Shown: positions 8,169 through 16,930 of the stretch, piece by piece
Layout: the number at the start of each line of letters is the position of its first letter
How positions within the stretch are numbered: position 1 is the first letter of the stretch
DNA from: Bacillus canaveralius
Lineage (GTDB): Bacteria; Bacillota; Bacilli; Bacillales; Cytobacillaceae
DNA length: 37,479 bases
Direction of reading: 5' to 3'
Assembly: GCF_002860125.1 (NCBI RefSeq)
Contig: NZ_PGVA01000038.1
Location: 1-37,479, forward strand
The notes under the pieces: generated by a model
What the model saw: only the letters and a program-made list of their open reading frames with translations
Databases searched by the model: none
What the model was told of the DNA's origin: nothing
Made by a program: the position numbers and the translations under genes

Positions 8169-9513
8169 ATTCTCCGCAAAAATTGATGACGTGGTTTATT
8201 ATCCCGCCGAATTTCCGTTAAATGGGACCACTTTAAAAATTGCTTTTGGAAGCAAGTCGGTTGCAGCAATTATCCTCCCCCATCCCGAAGCGGAAAATGT
8301 GATCGTCATTAGCAAGAACATCCAGGCTCAGTTAAAAATGCCTGAACTGACAAGCCAGCTGCATTTATTTGTCGAAAACGAGACATTGTTTATAGGCCCT
8401 CTTGTCGGTATTTTCACAGCCGGTTTTACACCGTTTCCGCTAAGGCCGGTCGGGGATAGGTCATTGTTTTTCGCCAAGCTGCTCTCCGTGCAAAAATCTG
8501 TGGGCGTGCTGCCATTTGTCTTTGGAGAGAAACATATCGACTGGGAAAATGGGCTGATAAAGGGGTATTTTTATCAGCAAAAGGGCTGGGAGATCATCGA
8601 GGTTCCCTTTCCAAATGTCATTTATGACCGGCTCCCAAACCGGCGTACGGAAAAGCTGTTTGAGTTAAAAAAAGTGAAAGAACGCCTGCAAAACGATTAT
8701 TTAATTCCTTGTTACAATCCCGGCTTTTTTAATAAGCTTGAAATTCACGAGCGGCTGCTCCAGGAAGATGCTCTGTCTCAATATTTGCCGGAAACCCACC
8801 CATTCACATCGTTCTCAAATATTGAACGAATGCTGGCAGATTACGGTCATGTGTATATAAAACCGATCAACGGCAGCCTTGGGTTCGGCGTCCACCAAAT
8901 TATCTATGATAAACGGGGTGGGGATTATTATTGCCGGTATCGCGATGAACACGGAAAAAACAAACTAAAAAAGTTTGCTTCATTGGAAATATTAATGCGC
9001 CACATATTTTCCAATCAAAGTCTTTCAAAAATGCTCATCCAGCAAGGTATCGACCTAATCAGGAACGAAAAGCGCCAGATTGATTTCAGGATTCATACAA
9101 ACAAGGATGAAAGCGGGACATGGCAAGTCACCGCCATGGCCGCAAAAATTGCTGGTCCGGGAAGCGTTACAACCCACATAAACAATGGCGGAGCGATCAG
9201 GACGATCGAGGAAGTTTTTCCTGATGAAAATGACCAACAAGCTTTTTTAGAAAAGCTGACAGATGCGGCTCTTGAATTAAGCAAAGGGATTGAAAAAAAC
9301 ATCGATGGGTTTATCGGTGAGATTGGCTTTGATATGGGGATCGACAGGAATGGCCGTATATGGCTGTTCGAAGCAAATTCAAAGCCGGGACGATCGATTT
9401 TCAAGCATCCCCGCTTAAAAGAGTTTGAACTTTTGACCCGAAAATTCTCATTAGCCTTTGCCGTATTTTTAGCAGAGCAGGCGATCACAAAACCAGAGGA
9501 AGTATTCAAGTGA
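8146..9513 (+). CDS. yheD: YheD-like ATP-grasp protein, copy 3 (long form)
   Basis: A 455-residue protein, close to the 453 residues of B. subtilis YheD. The N-terminal domain ends in IGPLVGIFTAGF near 92; conserved IYDRLPNR and NPGFFNKLEIHERL follow near 159-204; the ATP-grasp part has K239 (YIKPINGSLG), D313-F-R315 and E409-A-N411-SKPGR. YheD was reported to form rings around the forespore and to depend on mother-cell sigma factors; its enzymatic reaction is unknown. The start overlaps the end of copy 2, with AGAGGAAA upstream, which suggests translational coupling. Confidence 0.88.
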   Translation: MRKRYPIEFSAKIDDVVYYPAEFPLNGTTLKIAFGSKSVAAIILPHPEAENVIVISKNIQAQLKMPELTSQLHLFVENETLFIGPLVGIFTAGFTPFPLRPVGDRSLFFAKLLSVQKSVGVLPFVFGEKHIDWENGLIKGYFYQQKGWEIIEVPFPNVIYDRLPNRRTEKLFELKKVKERLQNDYLIPCYNPGFFNKLEIHERLLQEDALSQYLPETHPFTSFSNIERMLADYGHVYIKPINGSLGFGVHQIIYDKRGGDYYCRYRDEHGKNKLKKFASLEILMRHIFSNQSLSKMLIQQGIDLIRNEKRQIDFRIHTNKDESGTWQVTAMAAKIAGPGSVTTHINNGGAIRTIEEVFPDENDQQAFLEKLTDAALELSKGIEKNIDGFIGEIGFDMGIDRNGRIWLFEANSKPGRSIFKHPRLKEFELLTRKFSLAFAVFLAEQAITKPEEVFK

Positions 9514-10712
9514 TTCTTCATTATAGTCAAATTGAAAAGCTCTGGTGTATTTTAACCGGTGCTGGGCCAAGGCGCACGTTCGCGTCCAATCAACAGCATT
9601 TGCCGGTGCGTCCTCTAGCTGGCCAGGGTCCCGTGCTCTCTATCCCGATTGATTCGCCGTCCAAAAATGCCGGACCGTTAATCGGGATTATGACGGCCCG
9701 AAAGAAAAATGGTGGCAGCATAGCCGGAAACGGCCAGCTGTTTGCCGCTATCCAAAAAAAAATAATCGGAATGGGCGGCATTTCTGTCGTATTTACTCCG
9801 GACCGGCTTACAGAGTCAACTATCCAAGGCTATTTATATGTACCGGGCAAGCAGAAATGGATTGAAGTTTCTGCGCCGATTCCGGATCTCATCTACAACC
9901 GGATTCCCTTCAGGCAAGCTGAAAAAACAGCAGAGACGATTGAAGCCTTCATAAAATTTGCCGACCAAAACATTCCGATCTTTAATCCGTGCTTTCTTGA
10001 TAAATATGTCCTCTATGAAATTCTTAACCAAAATGAAGAGATGCGTCCCTGCTTGCCAGCGACGATCGCCGTGCACAATGATGGTGAGCTGCAAGATTTT
10101 CTTGACAAGCATCACTCCATCTATTTAAAACCGCGGGTCTCAGCACAGGGGAAAGGGATTTTTCGGGTAATGAAGGATTCCGAAGGTACAATTGCGCTCG
10201 AAAGCAAACGCAAAAAAATCAGCTTCGGCAGCTATGCGAAATTTTGGGCCCATCTCAGTCCCACTGTTGAAACGAGCAAGTATATCGCCCAGGAAGCCGT
10301 CACACCTGCACGGCTAACTGGCCACCGCTTTGACTTTAGAATCCTCGCACATTGGGGGGAAAATGGCTACCGTCCGACGGGAGTAGGCATCAGGCAATCG
10401 GGACAACAGGAGTTGACCACCCATCTTCCGAACGGCGGCAAGCTTTTGCCGTACAGCCTGGTTCGCAGCAGTGAACACGATCAATTTATTGAAAAGATCG
10501 TGCGCATATGCGGCGAATCCCTTTCTTCGGAGCTGGGCTTTTTCGGTGAATTTTCGATTGATGCCGGAATCACAGCAAACGGCGAATACGTCCTTTATGA
10601 AATCAACTCCAAGCCGATGTCGTTTGATGAGCCGGAGATCGAGGAACAGCGGGTTAGGAACCTCTGCAACTTGTTCTTCCTTCGCTCCGGATTTCCCATA
10701 CCGACGCAATGA
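9510..10712 (+). CDS. YheC/YheD-family ATP-grasp protein, copy 4 (shortened N-terminus)
   Basis: A 400-residue member with a shortened N-terminal domain: the first 55 residues are poorly conserved, then AGPLIGIMTARK (54-65) matches the end of the N-terminal domain of the longer copies. ATP-grasp motifs are K207 (YLKPRVSAQG; the usual N-G after the Lys-Pro is changed to R-V), D275-F-R277 and E364-I-N366-SKP. The GTG start overlaps the TGA stop of copy 3 (GTGA) with AGAGGAAG nine bases before, so it is coupled to the three genes before it. A clear terminator follows, ending the operon. It is the most divergent of the four. Confidence 0.83.
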   Translation: MILHYSQIEKLWCILTGAGPRRTFASNQQHLPVRPLAGQGPVLSIPIDSPSKNAGPLIGIMTARKKNGGSIAGNGQLFAAIQKKIIGMGGISVVFTPDRLTESTIQGYLYVPGKQKWIEVSAPIPDLIYNRIPFRQAEKTAETIEAFIKFADQNIPIFNPCFLDKYVLYEILNQNEEMRPCLPATIAVHNDGELQDFLDKHHSIYLKPRVSAQGKGIFRVMKDSEGTIALESKRKKISFGSYAKFWAHLSPTVETSKYIAQEAVTPARLTGHRFDFRILAHWGENGYRPTGVGIRQSGQQELTTHLPNGGKLLPYSLVRSSEHDQFIEKIVRICGESLSSELGFFGEFSIDAGITANGEYVLYEINSKPMSFDEPEIEEQRVRNLCNLFFLRSGFPIPTQ

Positions 10713-10715
10713 TCC

Positions 10716-10755
10716 ACAACAGGCCTGCTACATGAGAGCCTGTTGTTTTATTTTG
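10716..10755 (+). terminator. Terminator at the end of the YheC/D operon
   Basis: ACAACAGGC and GCCTGTTGT form a perfect 9-bp stem (10716-10724 with 10738-10746) followed by TTTATTTTG. It lies four bases after the last ATP-grasp gene. Confidence 0.85.
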
Positions 10756-10798
10756 TTCGGTACTGACGGTAAAATGAAGCCAAGGAGGGATTTGCAGA

Positions 10799-11011
10799 AT
10801 GTTAACACATTTTCAGTATAAACCGCTATATGCTAATAACCAGCTCCCGGGCTGGACGTTTTCATTTTACTTACAAAAGAAAAAATACGAAGGAATTTAT
10901 CACCAAAGCGGGAAAATTGAGTGGACATCGATAGAGCCGAATCAAGAGATCATTGCAGATGTCCAGAGCCAGATTCATGAATTGATGTTATATCATGTAT
11001 ATGAGAAATAG
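10799..11011 (+). CDS. yheE: YheE, small conserved Bacillus protein (DUF5342-like)
   Basis: A 70-residue protein matching YheE as I remember it: an N-terminal HFQYKPLY, a central LPGWTFSFYLQKKKYEGIYH, and the C-terminal QIHELMLYHVYEK. The function is unknown. An AAGGAGGGA box lies nine bases before the ATG. It follows the YheC/D operon but after a terminator, so it may have its own promoter. Its position next to yheD fits the B. subtilis order. Confidence 0.85.
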   Translation: MLTHFQYKPLYANNQLPGWTFSFYLQKKKYEGIYHQSGKIEWTSIEPNQEIIADVQSQIHELMLYHVYEK

Positions 11012-11322
11012 TCTTCTGTTTGAAAAGCCAGCACTTTTTCCATAATTGAAAATATAAACACTGGACAGCAGGTCAGGAACGCGGACATTGAGGCGCGAAA
11101 TTGTACGGTCGACGAAAAATGGTTGCTCTGAAACGCATTTCATAGTTTATGATCCAAGCAGGACATTGAGGGGCGTAATACTCGGCGGTTTCCCGCCAGT
11201 GGCGTGACAATCAATGTCTTCTTGCTGCGTCTGTTTTTCTTTTCGCTACTAAGTTTGCAACCTTTCTGCTTGTACCACTAACTGCTATAATGAGAGGTAT
11301 CAAACCTTAAAGAGGAAACGTT
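11012..11322. other. Intergenic region with three copies of a GACATTGA motif
   Basis: No gene is seen in these 311 bases. GGACATTGAGG occurs at 11083-11093 and GGACATTGAGG again at 11161-11171, and the reverse complement core (TCAATGTC) occurs at 11211-11218. A small GGCGG-TTT-CCCGCC hairpin lies near 11183-11197. The extended -10 TGCTATAAT (11283-11291) is the likely promoter of the PucR-type gene. Confidence 0.5.
11283..11291 (+). promoter_or_regulatory. Extended -10 promoter of the PucR-type regulator
   Basis: TGCTATAAT is a perfect extended -10 element 32 bases before the ATG. No good -35 hexamer is found at 16 to 18 bases, which is tolerated with a TGn extension. Confidence 0.55.
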
Positions 11323-12222
11323 ATGTTTAAACAACTTTTATCACTTTACCCCGGTGCAGTGCTCGCGTCCAACCCTCCTGATCAATTAACTGCCGGTTAC
11401 AATTGGTTCTTGTCCCCTGATCAGGATGAGTGGATCGGCATTCCCCAAAAAAACTTAAGCGAAAAAGAATTGGACTTGCTTAATGCCTTGTTCGGGAGCT
11501 TTGGGCAGCCAGCAGCAATTTACCGGGGCTACCAGGAACAAAGCTGGCATGATTTTTTATTTGCAGCAGGAAAGCCTCCCGCTTCCGATCATGCTCCAAG
11601 AAGGATGATCCAGTTTCAGTTCAAAGGGGAAAGCCTGAACAAAAATGAAATGGAGCCTGCCTTAAAAGGTTTTTTTGCGGATGATTGTATCGTTATCTGG
11701 CTAGGTGATCGATCAGGACTTGTGATTGAGGATAATAAAGGCTACATAATGGGCGAGGATGATTTCCATTCATTGGCCAATACACTGGAAAGTGATTTTT
11801 ATATCAAAACCTATTTCTATTTGGGCAAGTTTTTACCTATTAACGAAGAAATGAGTCGCCGTGTTCAGTACGAAGCTGAATTCTTTCAAACAGGAATAAA
11901 ACTCCTCACGAAGGAACGGATCTACACGTTTGAAAAAGTTTTTCCTGCGCTGCTGTCTGCTTCGATGCCGGAAAATTTGCGCCGTCATTTAACGCAACAA
12001 ATTTTACCGATCTTTCAAGAGGAGCCTGAAATGCTTCATACAATAAAAGTTTTTCTGGAAAACAATTTGAATGCTTCTTTAACAGCTAAAAAGCTATATA
12101 TCCACCGCAACACCCTGCAATACCGGATTGACAAATTTACCGATAAAACCGGGATCAGCTTGAAGGACTTTAACGGAGCCATAACTGTATATATTGCCTG
12201 TTATTTATACGAATTAAGCTAA
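11323..12222 (+). CDS. PucR/CdaR-type helix-turn-helix regulator
   Basis: A 299-residue protein whose last 60 residues carry the PucR-type C-terminal DNA-binding domain: the string [20 protein letters not shown] followed by [14 protein letters not shown] is diagnostic. The N-terminal 220 residues hold no recognised ligand-binding domain. Such regulators usually control use of sugar acids or purines. It stands directly upstream of the sugar ABC-transport ATPase msmX in the same direction, so it may regulate it; this is inference from context. The ribosome binding site is AGAGGAAA. Confidence 0.8.
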   Translation: MFKQLLSLYPGAVLASNPPDQLTAGYNWFLSPDQDEWIGIPQKNLSEKELDLLNALFGSFGQPAAIYRGYQEQSWHDFLFAAGKPPASDHAPRRMIQFQFKGESLNKNEMEPALKGFFADDCIVIWLGDRSGLVIEDNKGYIMGEDDFHSLANTLESDFYIKTYFYLGKFLPINEEMSRRVQYEAEFFQTGIKLLTKERIYTFEKVFPALLSASMPENLRRHLTQQILPIFQEEPEMLHTIKVFLENNLNASLTAKKLYIHRNTLQYRIDKFTDKTGISLKDFNGAITVYIACYLYELS

Positions 12223-12344
12223 CTTTTGATTTTTCTACAAGTTGCCCAAAAACGCCCCTCACTTTTTGTGCAGAATGTCCATACTTTATTCTTCTATTAT
12301 TCGATAGACTAAGTTCAAGCAGAATTAATAGGAGGACGAACAAA

Positions 12345-13469
12345 ATGGCTGAATTGAAATTAGATCATATTTACAAGGTTTATGATAATAAGGTAACCGC
12401 GGTTGATGATTTTAACCTTCATATTAAGGATAAAGAATTCATCGTTTTTGTCGGTCCATCCGGATGCGGTAAGTCGACTACATTAAGGATGATCGCCGGG
12501 CTTGAGGAAATTTCGCAGGGTGATTTTTATATCGACGGCAAACGTGTCAATGATGTCGCACCAAAAGACCGCGACATTGCAATGGTTTTCCAGAACTATG
12601 CCCTTTATCCGCATATGACTGTTTATGATAATATGGCGTTTGGCTTAAAGCTTCGAAAGTTTGCTAAAGATGAGATTGACCGCCGTGTTAAAGACGCTGC
12701 GAAAATCTTGGGCCTTGAGCCATATTTAGACCGCAAGCCAAAAGCTCTATCCGGTGGACAGCGCCAGCGTGTCGCCTTGGGCCGCGCCATTGTTCGTGAC
12801 GCGAAAGTGTTCTTGATGGATGAGCCGCTCTCCAACCTTGATGCAAAGCTTCGTGTGCAAATGCGTGCTGAAATCGCCAAGCTTCATCAGCGTCTGCAAA
12901 CGACTACAATTTATGTAACCCATGACCAAACCGAAGCGATGACGATGGCAACACGTCTCGTTGTCATGAAAGACGGGATTATTCAGCAGGTCGGTGCTCC
13001 TAAAGAAGTATACGAAAAGCCCGAAAATGTTTTTGTTGGCGGATTTATCGGTTCTCCCGCGATGAATTTCTTTAACGGCATGCTTGAAGAAGGAAAATTC
13101 GTGATTGGCAATGTAGCTGTTGCCGTGCCGGAAGGAAAAATGAAGGTCCTTCGTGATCAAGGTTACGTCGGAAAAGAACTGATTCTTGGAGTCAGACCTG
13201 AAGACATTCATGATGAGCCTGTTTTCATCGATGCTTCAGCCGGTTCCAAAATTTCCGCAGTCATTGATGTTGCTGAATTAACAGGAGCGGAAACGATGCT
13301 CTACTCCAGCGTTGATGCACAGGAATTTGTTGCCCGCGTCGATTCCCGCACTGACATCATTCCGGGACAAACTCTTGAGCTTGCGTTCGACATGAACAAA
13401 GTCCATTTCTTCGATGCTGAAACTGAACTGAGAATTCGCCCGGCTGCAGAGGCGGTTGCTGCGGTATAA
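12345..13469 (+). CDS. msmX: MsmX/UgpC-type ATPase of carbohydrate ABC importers
   Basis: A 374-residue ABC ATPase of the MalK/UgpC type. Walker A is at 37-45 (GPSGCGKST), the Q-loop at about 83 ([12 protein letters not shown]), the signature LSGGQRQR at 135-142, Walker B and catalytic Glu at D159-E160, and the switch His in YVTHDQTEA. The C-terminal 130 residues form the TOBE/regulatory domain of this group. In Bacillus subtilis MsmX is a shared ATPase that powers several oligosaccharide importers; the sequence is very close to it over its full length. No permease or binding-protein genes lie nearby, which fits a multi-task ATPase. Ribosome binding site AGGAGGA; strong terminator downstream. 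Confidence 0.93.
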   Translation: MAELKLDHIYKVYDNKVTAVDDFNLHIKDKEFIVFVGPSGCGKSTTLRMIAGLEEISQGDFYIDGKRVNDVAPKDRDIAMVFQNYALYPHMTVYDNMAFGLKLRKFAKDEIDRRVKDAAKILGLEPYLDRKPKALSGGQRQRVALGRAIVRDAKVFLMDEPLSNLDAKLRVQMRAEIAKLHQRLQTTTIYVTHDQTEAMTMATRLVVMKDGIIQQVGAPKEVYEKPENVFVGGFIGSPAMNFFNGMLEEGKFVIGNVAVAVPEGKMKVLRDQGYVGKELILGVRPEDIHDEPVFIDASAGSKISAVIDVAELTGAETMLYSSVDAQEFVARVDSRTDIIPGQTLELAFDMNKVHFFDAETELRIRPAAEAVAAV

Positions 13470-13485
13470 CCAAACCAAACAAAAC

Positions 13486-13540
13486 AAAATCTGGCCTAAA
13501 AAGGACATATAAGTGACCTTTTTAGGCCAGATTTTTTTGT
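13486..13540 (+). terminator. Strong terminator after msmX
   Basis: A 19-bp stem (13486-13504 with 13517-13535, core TCTGGCCTAAAAAGG) with a 12-base loop, ending in a T run. This is the longest hairpin terminator in the window. Confidence 0.92.
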
Positions 13541-13653
13541 ATAATAACTAATGCATGTTAACAATCATTTATAAATGAGGGCCCAAAGTGTGCTGTCTGA
13601 AAGAAACCAACTTTCTTCGTTAAAATGCGGGGACGAAAAAGGTAGAGTTAGAA

Positions 13654-13899
13654 TTATTCTTTCACCAGCAAAACTTTTTCTAATCCACATTCGCTGCATG
13701 TAAAAAGATGCGGGCATTGCTGGTTTGAATATGTAGTTGGATAGCCGTCTTCCAGTTTCATTTGGTCAATTGGCATATACGGGCTGTAATCATCGTAGTA
13801 GTCCATGATTCTTCCTTGCTCCGCCAATAGCTGCCCGCAAGATGGGCATGCGACTTCCAATCTCCTAAAACCGTTGCAAATCGGGCAGGCAGACATCAT
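13654..13899 (-). CDS. Small zinc-ribbon protein
   Basis: An 81-residue protein with paired cysteines: C5-x2-C8 and C18-x2-C21 near the N-terminus, and C62 with C68-x2-C71 near the C-terminus, plus His63. Together they could form two zinc ribbons separated by an acidic, Tyr-rich linker (DYYDDYSPYMPID). The type is common as a hypothetical protein in Bacillus; its partner is unknown. The start is the first of two ATGs, five bases after AAAGGAG. It is transcribed away from sspB. Confidence 0.7.
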   Translation of the reverse strand: MMSACPICNGFRRLEVACPSCGQLLAEQGRIMDYYDDYSPYMPIDQMKLEDGYPTTYSNQQCPHLFTCSECGLEKVLLVKE

Positions 13900-14013
13900 G
13901 GTTACTCCTTTCCAAGTAGTATCTTTAGTGTTTGTTTTTCTTATGATTTATAGTTTGGCCAACTTCAGGAAATTATTGCGCTTTATTCCTCTGATAATCC
14001 ATCAAATAAAACG

Positions 14014-14020
14014 CATACTA
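14014..14020 (+). promoter_or_regulatory. Candidate sigma-G -10 element of sspB
   Basis: CATACTA is a perfect match to the -10 element used by the forespore sigma factor G. The -35 region is weaker (CTGATAA near 14001-14007). A start about seven bases downstream would give a leader of roughly 115 bases before sspB. Sigma-G control of SASP genes is established in Bacillus; this particular site is inferred. Confidence 0.5.
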
Positions 14021-14047
14021 ATAGTGCATTAGCATTTCCTTCAAGAT

Positions 14048-14111
14048 GTTGGGTTAAACCAAGCAGGTAGCAGGCCACGCCTGCGGCCGGTGCGAATCCG
14101 GCTAACCCAGC
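14048..14111 (+). ncRNA. tRNA-like folded element in the sspB leader (class unknown)
   Basis: The sequence closes on itself with a 9-bp outer stem (GTTGGGTTA at 14048-14056 with TAACCCAGC at 14103-14111, one G-U). Inside lie a 6-bp hairpin (GCAGGC at 14070-14075, loop CAC, GCCTGC at 14079-14084) and a 5-bp hairpin with a 7-base loop (GCCGG, TGCGAAT, CCGGC at 14086-14102) that abuts the outer stem exactly as a T-arm abuts an acceptor stem. GGTGCGAATCC differs from the tRNA consensus GGTTCGAATCC by one base, and GCCGGTGCGAATCCGGC also resembles one conserved arm of cobalamin riboswitches. A D-arm and a normal anticodon loop are missing, so it is not a working tRNA, and the rest of a cobalamin aptamer is absent. 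Confidence 0.5.
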
Positions 14112-14142
14112 CAAAAGAATTCAAATGAGGAGATGATTACTG

Positions 14143-14349
14143 ATGTCTAACAGAAGTGGATCCTCCAACAAACTGCTTGTTCCGCAAGCTGGTCCGGCTC
14201 TTGACCAGTTGAAAAATGAAATTGCCCAGGAGTTCGGAGTGCAGCTGGGCGCGGATCAAACTGCCCGCGCCAACGGTTCTGTCGGCGGTGAGATGACAAA
14301 ACGCATGGTTGCTCTTGCTCAAGCTCAGCTTAGCGGGCTGCGGCGTTAA
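14143..14349 (+). CDS. sspB: Alpha/beta-type small acid-soluble spore protein (SASP)
   Basis: A 68-residue alpha/beta SASP, which saturates spore DNA in the forespore and protects it from UV, heat and chemicals. The N-terminal [20 protein letters not shown] segment and the GPR protease site NEIAQEFGV (cleavage after E26) are typical, as are GGEMTKRMV and ALAQAQLSG near the end. GAGGAG lies ten bases before the ATG. The gene has a candidate sigma-G -10 element and a folded leader. It is placed between yheE and the yheH/yheI region as in Bacillus subtilis, hence the symbol; paralogues are common, so the exact letter is uncertain. Confidence 0.93.
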   Translation: MSNRSGSSNKLLVPQAGPALDQLKNEIAQEFGVQLGADQTARANGSVGGEMTKRMVALAQAQLSGLRR

Positions 14350-14372
14350 TTTGAATTTCTTATTCTGAAGTT

Positions 14373-14402
14373 GCCCCCTTCTCATCTGAAGGGGGCATCC
14401 TT
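14373..14402. terminator. Terminator shared by sspB and fumC
   Basis: GCCCCCTT and AAGGGGGC form a perfect 8-bp stem with an 8-base loop between two convergent genes. The T tracts on both sides are weak, so efficiency is uncertain. Confidence 0.65.
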
Positions 14403-14403
14403 G

Positions 14404-15777
14404 TTACACCATCTTTTCCGGCTTAACCCAGAGGTTATATTGCTCTTCGTTCACATAGCCTGAGCGGAGCGCCGCTTCCTTAAGGGTAATATTCTCACTA
14501 AACGCCATCTTTGCAATTTCAGCTGCTTTTTCATAACCGATCTGAGGGTTCAGTGCTGTGACGAGCATGAGCGAATTTTCGACATGGGCTGATATCGTTT
14601 CCAGGTTCGCTTCAATTCCAACTGCGCAATTTTTATTAAAGGAATCGATGGAGTCTGCCAGAAGCCGAATGCTTTGCAGGCAATTGTAAATGATAACCGG
14701 TTTAAAAACATTCAGCTCGAAATTCCCCTGGCTTGCAGCAAAGCCGATCGCCGCATCGTTTCCGAATACCTGGCATGCGACCATCGTCACTGCTTCACTT
14801 TGGGTTGGATTGACTTTTCCCGGCATGATCGAGCTCCCCGGCTCATTGGCGGGAATCGATATTTCCCCGATTCCGCTCCTTGGACCGCTCGCAAGCCAGC
14901 GGACATCATTGGCAATTTTCATTAAATCAGCTGCCAGCGCTTTTAAAGCTCCATGGACATAAACGATTTCGTCATGGCTCGTCAGCGCATGAAACTTGTT
15001 CGCTGCTGAACGAAAATCGTGTCCCGTTTGTTTCGCAATTTCCTTTGCCGCTTCCTCGCCAAATCTGGGGTCAGCATTAATTCCTGTTCCAACGGCAGTG
15101 CCGCCGATCGCCAGATCCAACAAATAACCAGCTGCTTCACCAATCATCTTTTCATCTTTTTCAAGCATGCTACGCCAGCCGCTGATTTCCTGTCCTAAAG
15201 TGAGTGGAGTTGCATCCTGCAGATGGGTTCTGCCGATTTTAATGATGTCTGAAAAGGCATTCTCTTTTTCCTTAAATGTTTCCGCTAAACAACGGACAGC
15301 CGGCAAGAGCCGTTCTTTTACTGCGAGATATGCAGCAATATGCATCGCTGTCGGAAACGTATCATTGGAACTTTGCGACATGTTCACATCATCGTTTGGA
15401 TGTACCTTGGCATTGTTGTCCTCCAATAATTCGTTCGCCCGTTTAGCGATCACTTCATTCACATTCATATTTGACTGCGTACCGCTCCCGGTTTGCCAGA
15501 CAACTAACGGAAAATGATCGTCGTATTTGCCGCTGATAATTTCTTTACTTGCCTGCACGATCGCTTGGTTCTTCTCATTGGAAAGCTTGCCAAGCCGCTC
15601 GTTAACGATCGCTGCCGCTTTCTTGATATGGGCAAAGGCATAGATGAGTTCGATCGGCATCTTTTCAATGCCAATTTTAAAATTATCCTTGCTTCGCTGC
15701 GTCTGAGCTCCCCAATATTTAGCGGCCGGAACCTTCACTTCACCTAATGTATCCCGCTCAATCCGGTAATCTGTCAT
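14404..15777 (-). CDS. fumC: Class II fumarate hydratase
   Basis: A 457-residue fumarase (also called citG) that interconverts fumarate and L-malate in the TCA cycle as a homotetramer. The fumarase/aspartase signature [11 protein letters not shown] is at 314-324 and holds the catalytic Ser loop. The second catalytic region, [10 protein letters not shown], is at 182-191 with the His that pairs with Glu. [14 protein letters not shown] (95-108) and SSNDTFPT (136-143) bind substrate. Start: ATG preceded by GGGAGG. It stands alone and converges on sspB; I do not recall it at this place in Bacillus subtilis. Confidence 0.95.
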   Translation of the reverse strand: MTDYRIERDTLGEVKVPAAKYWGAQTQRSKDNFKIGIEKMPIELIYAFAHIKKAAAIVNERLGKLSNEKNQAIVQASKEIISGKYDDHFPLVVWQTGSGTQSNMNVNEVIAKRANELLEDNNAKVHPNDDVNMSQSSNDTFPTAMHIAAYLAVKERLLPAVRCLAETFKEKENAFSDIIKIGRTHLQDATPLTLGQEISGWRSMLEKDEKMIGEAAGYLLDLAIGGTAVGTGINADPRFGEEAAKEIAKQTGHDFRSAANKFHALTSHDEIVYVHGALKALAADLMKIANDVRWLASGPRSGIGEISIPANEPGSSIMPGKVNPTQSEAVTMVACQVFGNDAAIGFAASQGNFELNVFKPVIIYNCLQSIRLLADSIDSFNKNCAVGIEANLETISAHVENSLMLVTALNPQIGYEKAAEIAKMAFSENITLKEAALRSGYVNEEQYNLWVKPEKMV

Positions 15778-15908
15778 TTGCCTGCCTCCCTTCCCTTACC
15801 CTTACATTATTTATTCTTTTCCCCAATTCTCCAGCTTTTAAAATTATGGAAGTCTTTTTTTATATATGGTCCTGTGATAAAAAATCATTCTCAGCAATTT
15901 CCGACGGA

Positions 15909-16844
15909 TTAATTGTGGCTCTTAATATATTCAATCGTTGCTTTTATGCCCTCGCTGTATGGTGTTCTCGGTAGCGATCCAATATACTGTTCATATTTCT
16001 CTCCGTCCAATACGACCGGTTCTTCATTTAAATAAAACATTTCAACCACTTCCCGCATAGTGGAATTAAAAAGACCCAGAAATCTAATCATATTTTTTGA
16101 TACAGTTGCGACAGATCGTTGATAACCAGTGATTTCGCGAATCATTTTTACGATTTCCTTGCCGGTAATAACGCCATACCCGGGAATATTCCAGTTTTGT
16201 CCGAATGCCTCCTTACTTAAAGCGAGATTAACAATTGCTTTGGCACCATCTGGAGTATAGATGAATTCCCTTTGAATGCTTTGATCACCTATAAACATGG
16301 ATTTCTTATTTTTCACTGCACTTTGAAAAGTAAAGTGTAACAAAGTATTTTTTGCGTTCGGGCCGTAAAAATCGGGGCAATGGGCGATCAATGCCCGGGC
16401 ACCTGATTGTTTAACCATTTTCTCTACTTCAAGGCGGATTTTCCCCTTTTTTGTGTGAGGATTTTTTGCTGTTTGCTCAGTAACCTTTATGCCCGGGCTT
16501 CTGCCATAAGCATAAATATTATCGACGATCACAAGCTTTGCCGAATGGTCTTTGGCTGTCTTAACAATATTGGACATAAAACCCATCAACTTCTTTTCCC
16601 AATCAGGGTAAGGGATGTTCGCAGACTGAAAAATGGTGTCTACTCCCTTTGCAGCATTGCGCAAATCTTCTTTATTGAAAATATCTCCTGCAAACACCGA
16701 CACATTCGGATCATTATCAAATAGTTGCTCTAATTTTTTCTTTGTCCTCGCAAATGCGGTAACTTTAATTCCTCTGTTCGATAATTCTTTTGCAATTGAA
16801 TAGCCCATTCCTCCTGAAGCTCCTAAAACCAATGCATTCTTCAT
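15909..16844 (-). CDS. NAD(P)-dependent epimerase/dehydratase-like SDR protein
   Basis: A 311-residue atypical or extended short-chain dehydrogenase/reductase. The N-terminal Rossmann motif GASGGMG (8-14) is intact and followed by an Arg-rich turn (FARTKKK) that favours NADP. YAYGRSPG (around 112-119) holds the likely active-site Tyr, but the Lys four residues later is not seen, so catalysis may be altered. The C-terminal half resembles sugar-nucleotide epimerases (SIQREFIYTPDGAKAIV). Substrate unknown. It lies 86 bases downstream of a TetR gene, with a copy of the TetR-associated palindrome in between, so it is the likely target of that regulator. Confidence 0.8.
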   Translation of the reverse strand: MKNALVLGASGGMGYSIAKELSNRGIKVTAFARTKKKLEQLFDNDPNVSVFAGDIFNKEDLRNAAKGVDTIFQSANIPYPDWEKKLMGFMSNIVKTAKDHSAKLVIVDNIYAYGRSPGIKVTEQTAKNPHTKKGKIRLEVEKMVKQSGARALIAHCPDFYGPNAKNTLLHFTFQSAVKNKKSMFIGDQSIQREFIYTPDGAKAIVNLALSKEAFGQNWNIPGYGVITGKEIVKMIREITGYQRSVATVSKNMIRFLGLFNSTMREVVEMFYLNEEPVVLDGEKYEQYIGSLPRTPYSEGIKATIEYIKSHN

Positions 16845-16870
16845 AGAAATTTCCCCTTTTCAAATAATTA

Positions 16871-16887
16871 ATTGAACATTGGTCAAT
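16871..16887. promoter_or_regulatory. Candidate TetR operator upstream of the SDR gene
   Basis: ATTGAACATTGGTCAAT is a near-perfect palindrome (arms ATTGA-CA and TG-TCAAT). A second copy with 15 of 17 identical bases lies in front of the tetR gene, and a half-site (CCAGTCAAT, 16909-16917) lies just upstream. The repetition at both genes is the main evidence for a shared operator. Confidence 0.75.
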
Positions 16888-16930
16888 ACTGTTTAAAAAA
16901 ATGTAGCACCAGTCAATAATGCTGAAAAAT

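Noticed and set aside
14048-14111. Calling the sspB leader element a tRNA gene or a cobalamin riboswitch
   Set aside because: No D-arm and no 7-base anticodon loop are present, and only one arm of the cobalamin core can be found. It is reported as an element of unknown class.
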